The position numbers and the translations under genes are program-made. The notes beneath the pieces were generated by a model. It had not been told where the DNA came from. It did no database searches and was given only the letters and a program-made list of their open reading frames with translations. Source: Nocardia brasiliensis IFM 10847 (lineage in GTDB: Bacteria; Actinomycetota; Actinomycetes; Mycobacteriales; Mycobacteriaceae). Taken from it: a stretch of DNA of 64,000 nt. Location: positions 1 through 64,000 of the forward strand of contig NZ_BAUA01000118.1 of assembly GCF_000710915.1 (NCBI RefSeq), read 5' to 3'. Shown here piece by piece: positions 51,126 through 59,165 of this stretch (within the stretch, counting starts at the first letter, position 1; the number at the start of each line of letters is the position of its first letter).

Positions 51126-52376
51126 TCAGGCGGTTTCGACCTCGATGGTCATGCCCGCGCCGCGCAGGCGCTCGGTGAGCGCGTCGCCCATGGCCGCGCC
51201 CGGGGTGAGGATGCCCGCGAGTTCCGGCTGGTTCGCGGTGTCGAAGGCCAGGCACAGCCCGCTCTCCCCGAGCAGCACCGCGGTCGCCTTATAGCCGGGA
51301 TCGCCCTGGCCGGCGAAGGTCGCGACGTACCTCGCGCCGGAGGAGGTGCGGGTGAACGTCTTCATGGTGAACCAGCCGCTGTCCCTGGCCTTTTCGCTGG
51401 GGCCGGTACCGGGCTTGGGCAGCACGCGGTCGAGCAGCTTGCGGCCCACCGCCACCCGGGACAGCACCGCGCCCGCGGCCATGCCCGCGACGATGCCGCC
51501 CGCCAGGCCGGCCGCGACCAGCGGCGCCGCGGGCGACTTGCCCGCGCTCATCACCTCGCGGTAGCGGAAGTTCTTGCCGTACACCCAGCCGAGCAGGCCG
51601 TTGGTGCGGCGGACGATCTTGGTGTTGTGCGACGCCATGACGAAGGTGCTCACCCAGCCGTCCAGGCTCGGGTCGATGGCGCTGGCGCGCGAGAGGGCCT
51701 GGTCGGTCTGGCGGCCGACATCGGGGTCCATCGACTTGTCGGGGCTGAGTGAATACGGGTGGCTCAGCACGGCCCCCTTCTTCGGGTCGGCGGCGATCGC
51801 CTCCATCATCGCCCGGCCGGAATCGATGGTGCCGCCGCTGACCCCGCCCTTGAGCCAGGCGACCAGCGTCGTCTCCTCCAGCTCACCGGTGTTGTCCGCG
51901 ACCGAGCGCCGGTACAGCTGGTAGACGCTCAGGTCCGACGGAATCGAGTCGTAGCCACAGGAATTCACGATCTTCGCGCCGGTCTGCGCGGCCTGCTCGT
52001 GGTACTGGTCGATCGCGTCGCGGATGAACAGCGGCTCGCCGGTGAGGTCGGCGTAGTGCGTGCCCGCCTTCGCGCAGGCGGCGACCAGCGGCAGGCCGTA
52101 GCGCAGGTACGGCCCGACCGTGGTGACGACGACCTTGGTCTGCGCGGCGAGTGCGTCGAGCGCGGACTGATCGCTGGAATCGGCCACCACCAGACCCCAG
52201 CCCGCGGCGGGCGGGCCGAGTTCGTCGCGCACCTTGGTCAGCTTGTCCAGCGAGCGACCGGCGAGCGCGATGCGCGCGGATTCCGGTGCGGCGGTGAGCA
52301 GGTACTGCGCGGTGAGCTTGCCGACGAAGCCGGTCGCGCCGAACAGGACCAGGTCGAATTCTCGAGTGTCTGCCAT
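51126..52376 (-). CDS. Saccharopine dehydrogenase-like NADP oxidoreductase (trans-acting enoyl reductase type)
   Basis: 416 aa from the ATG at 52376, which follows GGAAG. N-terminal Rossmann fold with FGATGFVGKLTAQYL and TVGPYLRYG; NSCGYDSIPSDL and GGVSGGTIDSG are typical of the actinobacterial group related to Rv2449c and to the phthiocerol enoyl reductase Rv2953. A hydrophobic helix (APLVAAGLAGGIVAGMAAGA, about residues 287-306) suggests membrane association. Likely reduces a lipid-linked double bond or ketone. It lies 19 bp after the ABC1 kinase gene, with which it forms an operon. Confidence 0.88.
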   Translation of the reverse strand: MADTREFDLVLFGATGFVGKLTAQYLLTAAPESARIALAGRSLDKLTKVRDELGPPAAGWGLVVADSSDQSALDALAAQTKVVVTTVGPYLRYGLPLVAACAKAGTHYADLTGEPLFIRDAIDQYHEQAAQTGAKIVNSCGYDSIPSDLSVYQLYRRSVADNTGELEETTLVAWLKGGVSGGTIDSGRAMMEAIAADPKKGAVLSHPYSLSPDKSMDPDVGRQTDQALSRASAIDPSLDGWVSTFVMASHNTKIVRRTNGLLGWVYGKNFRYREVMSAGKSPAAPLVAAGLAGGIVAGMAAGAVLSRVAVGRKLLDRVLPKPGTGPSEKARDSGWFTMKTFTRTSSGARYVATFAGQGDPGYKATAVLLGESGLCLAFDTANQPELAGILTPGAAMGDALTERLRGAGMTIEVETA

Positions 52377-52395
52377 TGTCTTCCGTTCTGCGGGT

Positions 52396-53844
52396 TCAGG
52401 CCTGGGGACGGGCGGCCTTGGTGGGCTTGGCGGCCTTGGCGGCCTTGGTGCGCGACTTCTTCGGCGCGACCGGCGGATGATCGGCCAGCCAGACATGGTG
52501 CGCCTGACCGAGTTCGGTGACCGGCGGCTCGTTGTAGAGCCATTCCCGGGAAATGCGATGCCAATTCGCGGTGCAGCCCAGCTGGCCGAGCATGCCGAAG
52601 GTGAGGAAATCGGCCCGGCGGGAGAACAGGTGCTCCGGCGGCAGGTTCTGCTGCTTCATCCCGGCGAACTCGCTGGCCCGCGGGTCGACCGCGAGCAGGA
52701 AAGCGCCGCTGGCCAATTCGGGGGTGATCGTCAGATCCTCGTCGATCAAACACCATTCGGACGCGGCCAGCACGTATTCCAGGCACTCCTCGGCGCCGAT
52801 CTCGTCCGGCGAATCGATCACACCGCGCTCGATCATCAACTGGCGCAGGTCTTCCGCGCGATCCTCCGCGGCCGCGCGCAGACAGGTCAGCTCGAACTGC
52901 ACGTGGTCGGCGTCCATCCGGTTGAACAACCCGAAGTCGAGGAACCCGACCCGGCCGTCCGCGGCGAGCAGCACATTGCCCGGGTGCGGGTCGCCGCAGA
53001 ACTCGTTGAAGGTGAACAGCGAACCGACGTAGAAGCGGTAGATGATCTCACCGATCCGGTCGCGCTCGGCGTCGGGCAGCTGGCGGATCTCCTCGAAGCC
53101 CTTGCCCGCCACGTATTCGCTGACGAGCACGCGGGTGGTGCTGAGCTCCGGCATCGAGCGGGGCACCACGATGAACGGATGCCCGGCGTAGAGCTCGGCG
53201 ATCTGCAACTGGGTGTTCGCCTCGGCCTGGTAGTCGAGCTCGCTCTCCATATTGAGCCGCAACTCGTCGAGCACGGCCGGGGTCACCCACGGCATCGCCG
53301 ATTGCAGCACCCGGCGGAACATGGCCAGGTTCTTCAGGTCCGCGCGCACGGCGGCGTCGATCCCGGGGTACTGCACTTTCACCGCGACCTGGCGACCGTC
53401 GCGCAACCGGGCGCGGTAGACCTGGCCGATCGAGGCGGCGGCGATCGGCTCGGCCTCGAACTCGGCGAAGATCGCGTCCAGCGGCTGACCGAAATCGTCC
53501 TCGATCACCTGGCGCATCGATTCGAAGGACACCGACGGCGCCGCGTTGCGCAGCACCGCCAGTCGTTTCTGGAAGCGCTCGCGATGGTCCTCCGGCACCA
53601 GATCGAGATCGAGCACCGACATCATCTGCCCGAGCTTCATCGCGACGCCCTTCATGGTGCCGAGCACCATGACCACCTGCTCGGTGGTGCGAATCATCGA
53701 CTCCTCGGCCATCTTCGCGCGCACCGCCTCGGATCTGCCGCGCATCGACAGCCGCGCGCGTTGCGTGCGGATCACCGAGCTGGCTGCGACGGCACCGAGC
53801 TTGGTGCCACGAGCAAGCCGCGAGGTCGGTACTTGCTTCGCCAT
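52396..53844 (-). CDS. ABC1 (AarF/UbiB-like) atypical kinase with Lys/Ala-rich tail
   Basis: 482 aa from the ATG at 53844, which has GGAGG 7 bp upstream. Kinase-like fold with the ABC1 signature KxGQ seen as MKLGQMM, the Ala-rich nucleotide loop AAASIGQVY, VAVKVQYPGI, the catalytic CGDPHPGNVLL and FLDFG. The family supports isoprenoid quinone or lipid metabolism. The last 25 residues (KKSRTKAAKAAKPTKAARP) form a basic Lys/Ala/Pro tail like that of HBHA, not normal for ABC1 proteins. Co-transcribed with the saccharopine dehydrogenase-like gene, whose substrate may be the same lipid. Its upstream region holds two exact copies of GCTAGCACCC. Confidence 0.92.
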   Translation of the reverse strand: MAKQVPTSRLARGTKLGAVAASSVIRTQRARLSMRGRSEAVRAKMAEESMIRTTEQVVMVLGTMKGVAMKLGQMMSVLDLDLVPEDHRERFQKRLAVLRNAAPSVSFESMRQVIEDDFGQPLDAIFAEFEAEPIAAASIGQVYRARLRDGRQVAVKVQYPGIDAAVRADLKNLAMFRRVLQSAMPWVTPAVLDELRLNMESELDYQAEANTQLQIAELYAGHPFIVVPRSMPELSTTRVLVSEYVAGKGFEEIRQLPDAERDRIGEIIYRFYVGSLFTFNEFCGDPHPGNVLLAADGRVGFLDFGLFNRMDADHVQFELTCLRAAAEDRAEDLRQLMIERGVIDSPDEIGAEECLEYVLAASEWCLIDEDLTITPELASGAFLLAVDPRASEFAGMKQQNLPPEHLFSRRADFLTFGMLGQLGCTANWHRISREWLYNEPPVTELGQAHHVWLADHPPVAPKKSRTKAAKAAKPTKAARPQA

Positions 53845-53958
53845 CGAGGTACCTCCATTGGTGCCGGCGCGCGGGGCGGTGACGCAGCGCACTCGGCGCA
53901 CCGCTCGGGTTCAGAGTAGCCAACCGCACGGCGTTGTCGAGCCCTGTGTCACACTTTT

Positions 53959-54024
53959 GCTAGCACCCCAGCTAGCGCCGTGCCCAGGAACTTCCGCGCT
54001 CGTTCGGGCACGCCGCTAGCACCC
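53959..54024. promoter_or_regulatory. Repeated GCTAGCACCC elements upstream of the ABC1 kinase operon
   Basis: GCTAGCACCC occurs at 53959-53968 and 54015-54024, with another GCTAGC at 53971-53976. The same 10-mer, inverted, lies at the promoter of the XRE/hbhA operon (56293-56302). GCTAGC is rare in such GC-rich DNA, so a common regulator is likely. TACTCT further downstream on the minus strand may be the -10 of the ABC1 operon. Confidence 0.5.
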
Positions 54025-54041
54025 GGAACTCGGACGTGCGA

Positions 54042-54722
54042 TCAGTTTTCCGCGTCGGCGCCCGGCGTAGGCAGCACATGCGGCTGCGCGTTGAAGATCT
54101 CCCGCGAACCGTTGGCGCGCGCCATCCCGTCGATGGCGCTCCAGGTCATCATGGTGAGGTAGTCGATCACTTCCTCGCGCGACATCGACTTGTTCGTGGT
54201 CCACCAGTGCGTGGCCAGCTGGATGCCGCCGACCAGCACGTAGGACCACAGCATCGCGCCGTCGGTCTGGATGCCCTTGGCCGACGCGCGGTCGATGATG
54301 ACCGCGGCGACCACCTCGGCGAACAGCTTCTCGAACTCGGCGAGCGAGGACGGATCCGAGCCGTTGCCCATGATGAAGCGATAGACCTCGGGGTCCTCGT
54401 CCACCGTGCCGACATACTCCGCCAGCGCCGAGCGAACCAGCTGGTACTCGTCCGCGTCGAGGCTGATCGCGCCGTACACCCGCGGCATCAGCGTGGTCTC
54501 GATGAACCGCTGCATGGTCGCGTGGACCAGGTCGTTCTTGTCGGAGAAGTAGCGGTAGAGCACAGTTTTGGAGACGCCGATCTCGGCGGCGATCTCGTCC
54601 ATCCCCGCGTTGCTGCCACGGGCTCGCACAGCGGCCAGGGTGCCGTCGACGAGCTCCTCGCGGCGATCGATCTTGTGCTGGCGCCATCGGCGTTTGCGGC
54701 CGTCCGTTCGGCCGGTGCGCAC
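54042..54722 (-). CDS. TetR-family regulator (Rv0472c-like)
   Basis: 226 aa from the GTG at 54722. HTH region MDEIAAEIGVSKTVLYRYFSDKNDL at about residues 41-65 (core SKTVLYRYFSDKNDL), then a helical ligand domain with HWWTTNKSMSREEVIDYL. Position, and divergence from the DUF445 gene, match Rv0472c of M. tuberculosis. The frame continues upstream for 18 codons to a CTG at 54776 that has AAGGGAG 6 bp before it, while the GTG at 54722 has no clear ribosome-binding site; a non-standard start is possible. Target genes are unknown. Confidence 0.9.
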   Translation of the reverse strand: MRTGRTDGRKRRWRQHKIDRREELVDGTLAAVRARGSNAGMDEIAAEIGVSKTVLYRYFSDKNDLVHATMQRFIETTLMPRVYGAISLDADEYQLVRSALAEYVGTVDEDPEVYRFIMGNGSDPSSLAEFEKLFAEVVAAVIIDRASAKGIQTDGAMLWSYVLVGGIQLATHWWTTNKSMSREEVIDYLTMMTWSAIDGMARANGSREIFNAQPHVLPTPGADAEN

Positions 54723-54916
54723 CGCCGCCGGTCGGTCGGCGATCTCGCCGACGTCGACAAGGTCATCGGTGGACAGCGTGGGCTCCCTTGTTAGTCGGAT
54801 TCTCCGTGCGCCTCAAGCTTAGGTCCCGGCAGGCGGTGATATGCGCGTTTGGGTCCCAGTGCGACGGGTTGCACAACTTCTGTGCCTGCGGCGCTGTGCC
54901 GGGTATGCACAGCAGA

Positions 54917-56263
54917 ATGGAGGACATGGAGAAAGCTCCCGGCAACATCGCGGTGGTGGAGGCGGCCCCGGCGCCGCCCGCGGCCGCGCCTCTCGGCTTC
55001 GCCGCCGTCCTCGACGAGGCGGGGAAACGGCGGGATCTGTGGCGGATGAAAGCGCTCGCCACCGGGCTGCTCGCCACGGCGACGGCGATCTATCTGTTCT
55101 GTCGCTGGCTCGAATCGCGCGGTTCGGGCGGGGACTGGGTCGGCTACGTACGGGCCGCGTCGGAGGCGGGCATGGTCGGCGCGCTGGCCGACTGGTTCGC
55201 CGTCACCGCGCTGTTCCGGCATCCGCTCGGCCTGCCCATCCCGCACACCGCGATCATCCGGAAGAAGAAGGATCAGCTCGGCGAGAGCCTCGGCGCGTTC
55301 GTCGGCACCAACTTCCTCTCCCCGGAAGTGGTTTCGGCGAAGGTCAATTCGGCGCAGATCTCCTGGCGGGTCGGGCGCTGGATGGCCGATCCCGGGCACG
55401 CCGCCCGGGTTGCGCAGGAGAGTTCCACCCTGCTGCGCGCGGTGGTCGGCGTGCTGCGCGACGAGGACGTGGAACAGATCATCGACCAGACCATCGTGAA
55501 GCGGATCGCCGAACCGCTCTGGGGTCCGCCGATCGGCCGGGTGCTCGCCGAACTGCTGGCCGACAACCGGCAACTCGCGCTGCTCGATCTGCTCGCCGAG
55601 CGCGCGCACCAGTGGGCGCTCGGCTCGCAGGAGACGATCGATCGGATCGTGCTGCGCGACGCGCCGCAGTGGGCGCCGAAGTTCGTCAACATCTTGCTGT
55701 CCGAGCGGATCTATCGGGAACTGGTCGAGTTCACCTGGAAGGTGCGCTCGAATCCGGAGCACGAGGTGCGGCTGGCGGCGAATCGTTTTCTCGAGGAATT
55801 CGCCGACGATCTCCAGCACGACGACGCCATGATCAAAAAGGCGGAGCGGATCAAGGCGCAGATCATGGGCCGCGAGGAAATCACCGGAATGGCCGAGGCG
55901 ACCTGGCGCGCGGCCAAACGGTTGATCTTGGAATCGGCCGACGATCCGAACAGCACATTGCGGCGTAAGGTCGGCGAGAATGTGCGGCAACTCGGCGAGC
56001 GGTTGCGCGACGACGCCGACATGCGTGCCAAAGTGGACGGGTGGATCGACCGCGGGGCAAGGTATCTCGTGGAGAACTACGCCGGGGAGATCTCGACGCT
56101 GGTCACCGATACGGTTGCCAGGTGGGATGCCGATGAGGCGAGTAAGAAGATCGAATTGCAGGTCGGTCGTGACCTGCAATTCATTCGGATCAACGGAACG
56201 GTCGTGGGTTCGCTTGCGGGCCTGGCGATCTACACGATCTCGCAGCTGATGTTCGGCGGCTGA
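54917..56263 (+). CDS. DUF445 membrane protein (Rv0473-like)
   Basis: 448 aa if started at the ATG at 54917; the ATGs at 54905 and 54926 are alternatives. Two membrane segments: one at about residues 45-60 (LATGLLATATAIYLFCRWLE) and one at the C-terminus (VVGSLAGLAIYTISQLMF). Between them is a long, mostly helical cytoplasmic or surface part starting with the DUF445 block ADWFAVTALFRHPLGLPIPHTAIIP-like sequence (here HTAIIRKKKDQLG). Function of the family is not known. It is divergent from the TetR gene and followed by the XRE-hbhA operon, conserved order with mycobacteria. Confidence 0.88.
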   Translation: MEDMEKAPGNIAVVEAAPAPPAAAPLGFAAVLDEAGKRRDLWRMKALATGLLATATAIYLFCRWLESRGSGGDWVGYVRAASEAGMVGALADWFAVTALFRHPLGLPIPHTAIIRKKKDQLGESLGAFVGTNFLSPEVVSAKVNSAQISWRVGRWMADPGHAARVAQESSTLLRAVVGVLRDEDVEQIIDQTIVKRIAEPLWGPPIGRVLAELLADNRQLALLDLLAERAHQWALGSQETIDRIVLRDAPQWAPKFVNILLSERIYRELVEFTWKVRSNPEHEVRLAANRFLEEFADDLQHDDAMIKKAERIKAQIMGREEITGMAEATWRAAKRLILESADDPNSTLRRKVGENVRQLGERLRDDADMRAKVDGWIDRGARYLVENYAGEISTLVTDTVARWDADEASKKIELQVGRDLQFIRINGTVVGSLAGLAIYTISQLMFGG

Positions 56264-56292
56264 GCGACAGCCGCGCCGAATGTTTGCCGAGA

Positions 56293-56338
56293 GGGTGCTA
56301 GCAGACTGCTTGCAATAGTTAGCACCCTGACCTAGAAT
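56293..56338 (+). promoter_or_regulatory. Promoter of the XRE-hbhA operon with 8-bp inverted repeat
   Basis: GGGTGCTA (56293-56300) and TAGCACCC (56320-56327) are perfect inverted repeats. They surround TTGCAA (56310-56315), which with TAGAAT (56333-56338) at 17-bp spacing forms a convincing promoter. A protein bound at the repeats would cover the -35. GCTTGCAATAG (56308-56318) nearly recurs as GCTTGCACTAG at 58030-58040. Confidence 0.65.
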
Positions 56339-56368
56339 TGAACCCGTACAACCGCCAGAAGGTGAGTG

Positions 56369-56872
56369 ATGGCAGACCAGCCCGAGGTTTCCGCCGAGTA
56401 CCCCGAAGGTGCGGCCGAGCAATCGGCCGGCGTCGGAGAAAAAGCGGCGCGCGTCGTGCACGCGGCGCATGACATCGGAGGCTTCATCAGGGCACAGCGA
56501 GAGGCCGCGCAAGTCTCGCTGCGCCAGCTCGCCACCCTTGCGGGAGTGAGCAATCCGTACCTCAGTCAGATCGAGCGCGGGTTGCGCAATCCGTCCGCCG
56601 AGGTACTCGCGCAGATCGCCAAAGCCCTGCGGGTGTCTTCGGAGGTGTTGTACGTCCGGGCCGGCTATCTCGAACAGCGGGCACACAGCCCGGTTCGCGA
56701 TGCCCTGCTTGCCGATACGTCGATCAGCGAACGGCAGAAGCAGGTGCTGCTCGAGATCTATGAATCGTTTCGCCGGGAAAACGGAGGGAACGAGCCCGGG
56801 GGGGAAGGGGACAGCGCCGTTCCACGCACGAATACCGAAACTCCGCCACGCCAGGAGCACGAAACACCATGA
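56369..56872 (+). CDS. XRE-family transcriptional regulator (Rv0474-like)
   Basis: 167 aa from the ATG at 56369 with AGAAGG about 6 bp upstream. A Cro/CI-type HTH sits in the middle (about residues 38-95): FIRAQREAAQVSLRQLATLA, then GVSNPYLSQIERGLRNPS as recognition helix. It is flanked by an acidic N-terminal tail and a C-terminal segment rich in Glu, Gly and Pro. Stop and HBHA start overlap (ATGA), so regulator and adhesin are translated together. It is a good candidate to bind the 8-bp inverted repeat in its own promoter. Same order as Rv0474-Rv0475. Confidence 0.92.
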   Translation: MADQPEVSAEYPEGAAEQSAGVGEKAARVVHAAHDIGGFIRAQREAAQVSLRQLATLAGVSNPYLSQIERGLRNPSAEVLAQIAKALRVSSEVLYVRAGYLEQRAHSPVRDALLADTSISERQKQVLLEIYESFRRENGGNEPGGEGDSAVPRTNTETPPRQEHETP

Positions 56873-57537
56873 CAGACAAGACCAATCCCACCGTGACCAA
56901 GCCGCTGCTCGCCACCGTCGGCGCGGGCGACGCGCTCTACACCGCCGTCACCGATGTCGTCACCCAGGTGCGTGAGCGCGCCGCAGCCACCGACGTCTCC
57001 GCCCGGGTCGAGGAGGCGCGCGAGCGCTTCGCCAACGTGCCCGCCGACGTGCAGGCCCAGTTCGAGACCCTGCGCGAGCGCCTGGCTGGACTGCCCTCGG
57101 AGCTGCCGGAGGACCTCGCCGAGCTGCGCGAGAAGTTCACCCCCGAGGAGCTGCGCGCGCTGGCCGACAAGTACTACCACCAGGTGCTCGACCTTTACGC
57201 CGATCTCGCCGTGCGCGGTGAGGAGACGGTCGAGCGGCTGCGCACGAACCACCTGGTCGAGGAGCAGATCGAGCGCGTCAAGCCGCTCTACACCGACGCC
57301 GTCACTCGCGCCGAGGACGTGCTGGGCCGGGTCAACGGCTTGCTCGGCCGTCCGGCCAAGGTCGAGGACGAGGCCGTCGCGCCGGTCGTCGACGCCGAGG
57401 TCGTCACGGTGACCACCGAGACCGCCCCGGCCGCCGCCGAGGAGCCCGCCGCGCCGGTCGCCAAGGCGCCCGCCGCCAAGAAGGCCCCGGCCAAGAAGGT
57501 CGCGCCCGCCAAGAAGGCGGCGCCGAAGAAGGCGTGA
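56869..57537 (+). CDS. hbhA: Heparin-binding hemagglutinin (HBHA)-like protein
   Basis: 222 aa. Surface adhesin that in mycobacteria binds heparan sulfate on epithelial cells and is methylated on its Lys-rich tail. Seen: short N-terminal hydrophobic patch (LLATVGAGDALYTAV), a long coiled-coil (about residues 25-150) with regular RxR/E heptads, an acidic Ala/Val/Thr hinge, and a C-terminal tail with repeated (P)AKKA units (KAPAKKVAPAKKAAPKKA). There is no signal peptide, as in the known HBHA. It overlaps the XRE regulator stop and ends in a strong terminator. Confidence 0.93.
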   Translation: MTDKTNPTVTKPLLATVGAGDALYTAVTDVVTQVRERAAATDVSARVEEARERFANVPADVQAQFETLRERLAGLPSELPEDLAELREKFTPEELRALADKYYHQVLDLYADLAVRGEETVERLRTNHLVEEQIERVKPLYTDAVTRAEDVLGRVNGLLGRPAKVEDEAVAPVVDAEVVTVTTETAPAAAEEPAAPVAKAPAAKKAPAKKVAPAKKAAPKKA

Positions 57538-57606
57538 CAACGCCCCGTCGCCTGCCGCACGGAGGGTTGATTCCGTAGGGCCGCAAGGTGATTGAAGATC
57601 GATGAG

Positions 57607-57644
57607 GCAACGCCCCCGCACACCCTGAGGTGCGGGGGCGTTGC
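57607..57644 (+). terminator. Terminator of the XRE-hbhA operon
   Basis: A perfect 15-bp stem (GCAACGCCCCCGCAC and its complement, loop ACCCTGAG), 69 bp after the hbhA stop. It is the strongest terminator in this part of the window. Confidence 0.9.
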
Positions 57645-57666
57645 TCGTATGATGGGTGAGGTGAAT

Positions 57667-57957
57667 ATGGTGCACGGATTGACCGGGATGATCCTGCTCG
57701 TGCTGTGGCTTGCGGCACTAGGCGCGACGATCTTTGCGCTGATTCATGCCGTGCGGCAGCGGCCCGACGCGTTCACCGCGGTAGACAAGCTGACCAAGCC
57801 GATCTGGCTGGCCATCCTCGGCGTCGCGGTACTGCTGTTGCTGCTCTCGCCCGCGGGTCTGGGCCTGCTCTCGTTCGCCGCGATCATCGCGACCGGCGTC
57901 TACCTGGCCGATGTGCGGCCCAAGGTGGACGAGATCCAGCGCGGTCCGCGCTGGTGA
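57667..57957 (+). CDS. DUF2516 small membrane protein (Rv0476-like)
   Basis: 96 aa from the ATG at 57667, which has GTGAGG 6 bp upstream; in-frame ATGs at 57649 and 57652 lie nearly in the terminator. Three hydrophobic segments (MILLVLWLAALGATIFALIH, LAILGVAVLLLLLSPAGL, FAAIIATGVYLADV) and an IQRGPRW end, as in the family. Function unknown. It follows hbhA as in mycobacteria but lies beyond its terminator, so it has its own promoter or depends on read-through. Confidence 0.88.
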   Translation: MVHGLTGMILLVLWLAALGATIFALIHAVRQRPDAFTAVDKLTKPIWLAILGVAVLLLLLSPAGLGLLSFAAIIATGVYLADVRPKVDEIQRGPRW

Positions 57958-58029
57958 GCCTGCGCGGCAGCGCCGCGATTTTCGCCGGTCGAGCAGTTCC
58001 GGCCGCGAATAATCGATAACTTTTTGCGT

Positions 58030-58079
58030 GCTTGCACTAGCAAGCGGCACGGATCGGAGTTACTGTATCGAGCAGTAAC
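58030..58079 (+). promoter_or_regulatory. Two inverted repeats upstream of the alpha/beta hydrolase
   Basis: GCTTGC-ACTA-GCAAGC (58030-58045) resembles the element in the XRE-hbhA promoter. GTTACTG-N7-CAGTAAC (58059-58079) is a 7-bp perfect palindrome of the kind bound by TetR-type lipid or fatty-acid regulators and ends 15 bp before the start codon. AAAGGAG follows as ribosome-binding site. Confidence 0.55.
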
Positions 58080-58094
58080 ACAAAGGAGTGTCCG

Positions 58095-59132
58095 ATGCGT
58101 GCAATGCTGCCGTCTGCGTTGGCGAACTTCCCGGGACAGATTCGGGGGGCGCTCGACGCGCACCGTGCGAGCCTGCGTTCGCGTACCTACGCGACCGCGG
58201 CGTTCAACCCGCCGACCGTCCCGCACGAGGAGATCCCCGTCGTCACCCGCGACGGCGCCCGGCTGCGGGTGCTCGCCTACGGCGCCGCCGATCGCCCGGT
58301 CGTCGTGCTGGTGCACGGGTGGACCTGCAGCATCGAATATTGGAACGCCCAGATCAATGCCTTCGCCGGCGAGTACCGGGTGATCGCCTTCGACCTGCGC
58401 AGTCACGGCGAGAGCGAATCGGGCTCCAGCCCGCTGACCATGGACCTGCTCGCCGACGACCTGGCCGACGTGCTCGACGCGGCCCTGCGGCCCGGCCAGC
58501 GGGCCGTGCTGGTCGGCCACAGCCTCGGCGGGATGACCCTGCAGGCGTGGGCCGGGCGCTACCCCGAGCGCGTCGCCAAGCAGGCCCTCGCGGTGCTGCT
58601 GAACAACAGCGCGCCCGATCGGCTGGTCCTCGAGACCACGGTGGTGCCGCTGCTGAACCGGCCCATGCGACTGCTGCAGCTGAAAGTGCCGCTGCCCTTC
58701 CTGCTCGGCAGCCTCGGCCTCGGCACGCCGATCGTCTTCCCGCCCATCGCGCCGGTGCGCTGGTTGTTCGCGCGTCAGGTGATGAGCACCGCGGCCAAGG
58801 GCGACGTGCTCGACTACGGCATGAACATCGTGCGCGGCTGCCGCGCCTGGGTCCGGGCCGAGTTCGGCAAACTGCTCGCGCACATGGACGTCGGCGAATC
58901 CGCGCGCAACCTGGTGGTGCCGACCACCGTGATCGCGGGCGAATTCGACGACCTGACCCCGGTGGTGCATTCGCAGCGCATCGCCGAAATGGTCCGGGAG
59001 ACCGGCACATTGGCGCGGTACGTGGTGCTGTCCACCGGCCATCTGGGCAACGTCGAGGCCTACGAGAAGTTCAACGACGAACTGCGCCACATCCTCGAAT
59101 CCGCGCGTCAGCGCGTCGAGCTCGCGGGCTGA
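58095..59132 (+). CDS. Alpha/beta-fold hydrolase
   Basis: 345 aa from the ATG at 58095 with AAGGAG 8 bp upstream. Oxyanion motif VLVHGWTCS, nucleophile GHSLGG, acid in AGEFDDLTPV and His in STGHLGN give a full catalytic triad. FDLRSHGESE is typical of the epoxide hydrolase/lipase-like group with a helical lid (about residues 160-240) rich in Leu and Pro. No signal peptide, but the lid is hydrophobic, so lipid-like substrates are plausible. A strong palindrome in its promoter suggests inducible expression. Convergent with purU. Confidence 0.9.
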   Translation: MRAMLPSALANFPGQIRGALDAHRASLRSRTYATAAFNPPTVPHEEIPVVTRDGARLRVLAYGAADRPVVVLVHGWTCSIEYWNAQINAFAGEYRVIAFDLRSHGESESGSSPLTMDLLADDLADVLDAALRPGQRAVLVGHSLGGMTLQAWAGRYPERVAKQALAVLLNNSAPDRLVLETTVVPLLNRPMRLLQLKVPLPFLLGSLGLGTPIVFPPIAPVRWLFARQVMSTAAKGDVLDYGMNIVRGCRAWVRAEFGKLLAHMDVGESARNLVVPTTVIAGEFDDLTPVVHSQRIAEMVRETGTLARYVVLSTGHLGNVEAYEKFNDELRHILESARQRVELAG

Positions 59133-59142
59133 GCGGCGGTCC

Positions 59143-59165
59143 CCGTCGTCAGCTGAAGACGACGG
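59143..59165. terminator. Hairpin between the hydrolase gene and purU
   Basis: CCGTCGTC (59143-59150) and GACGACGG (59158-59165) form an 8-bp stem that includes the last codons of purU, 10 bp after the hydrolase stop. Confidence 0.5.
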
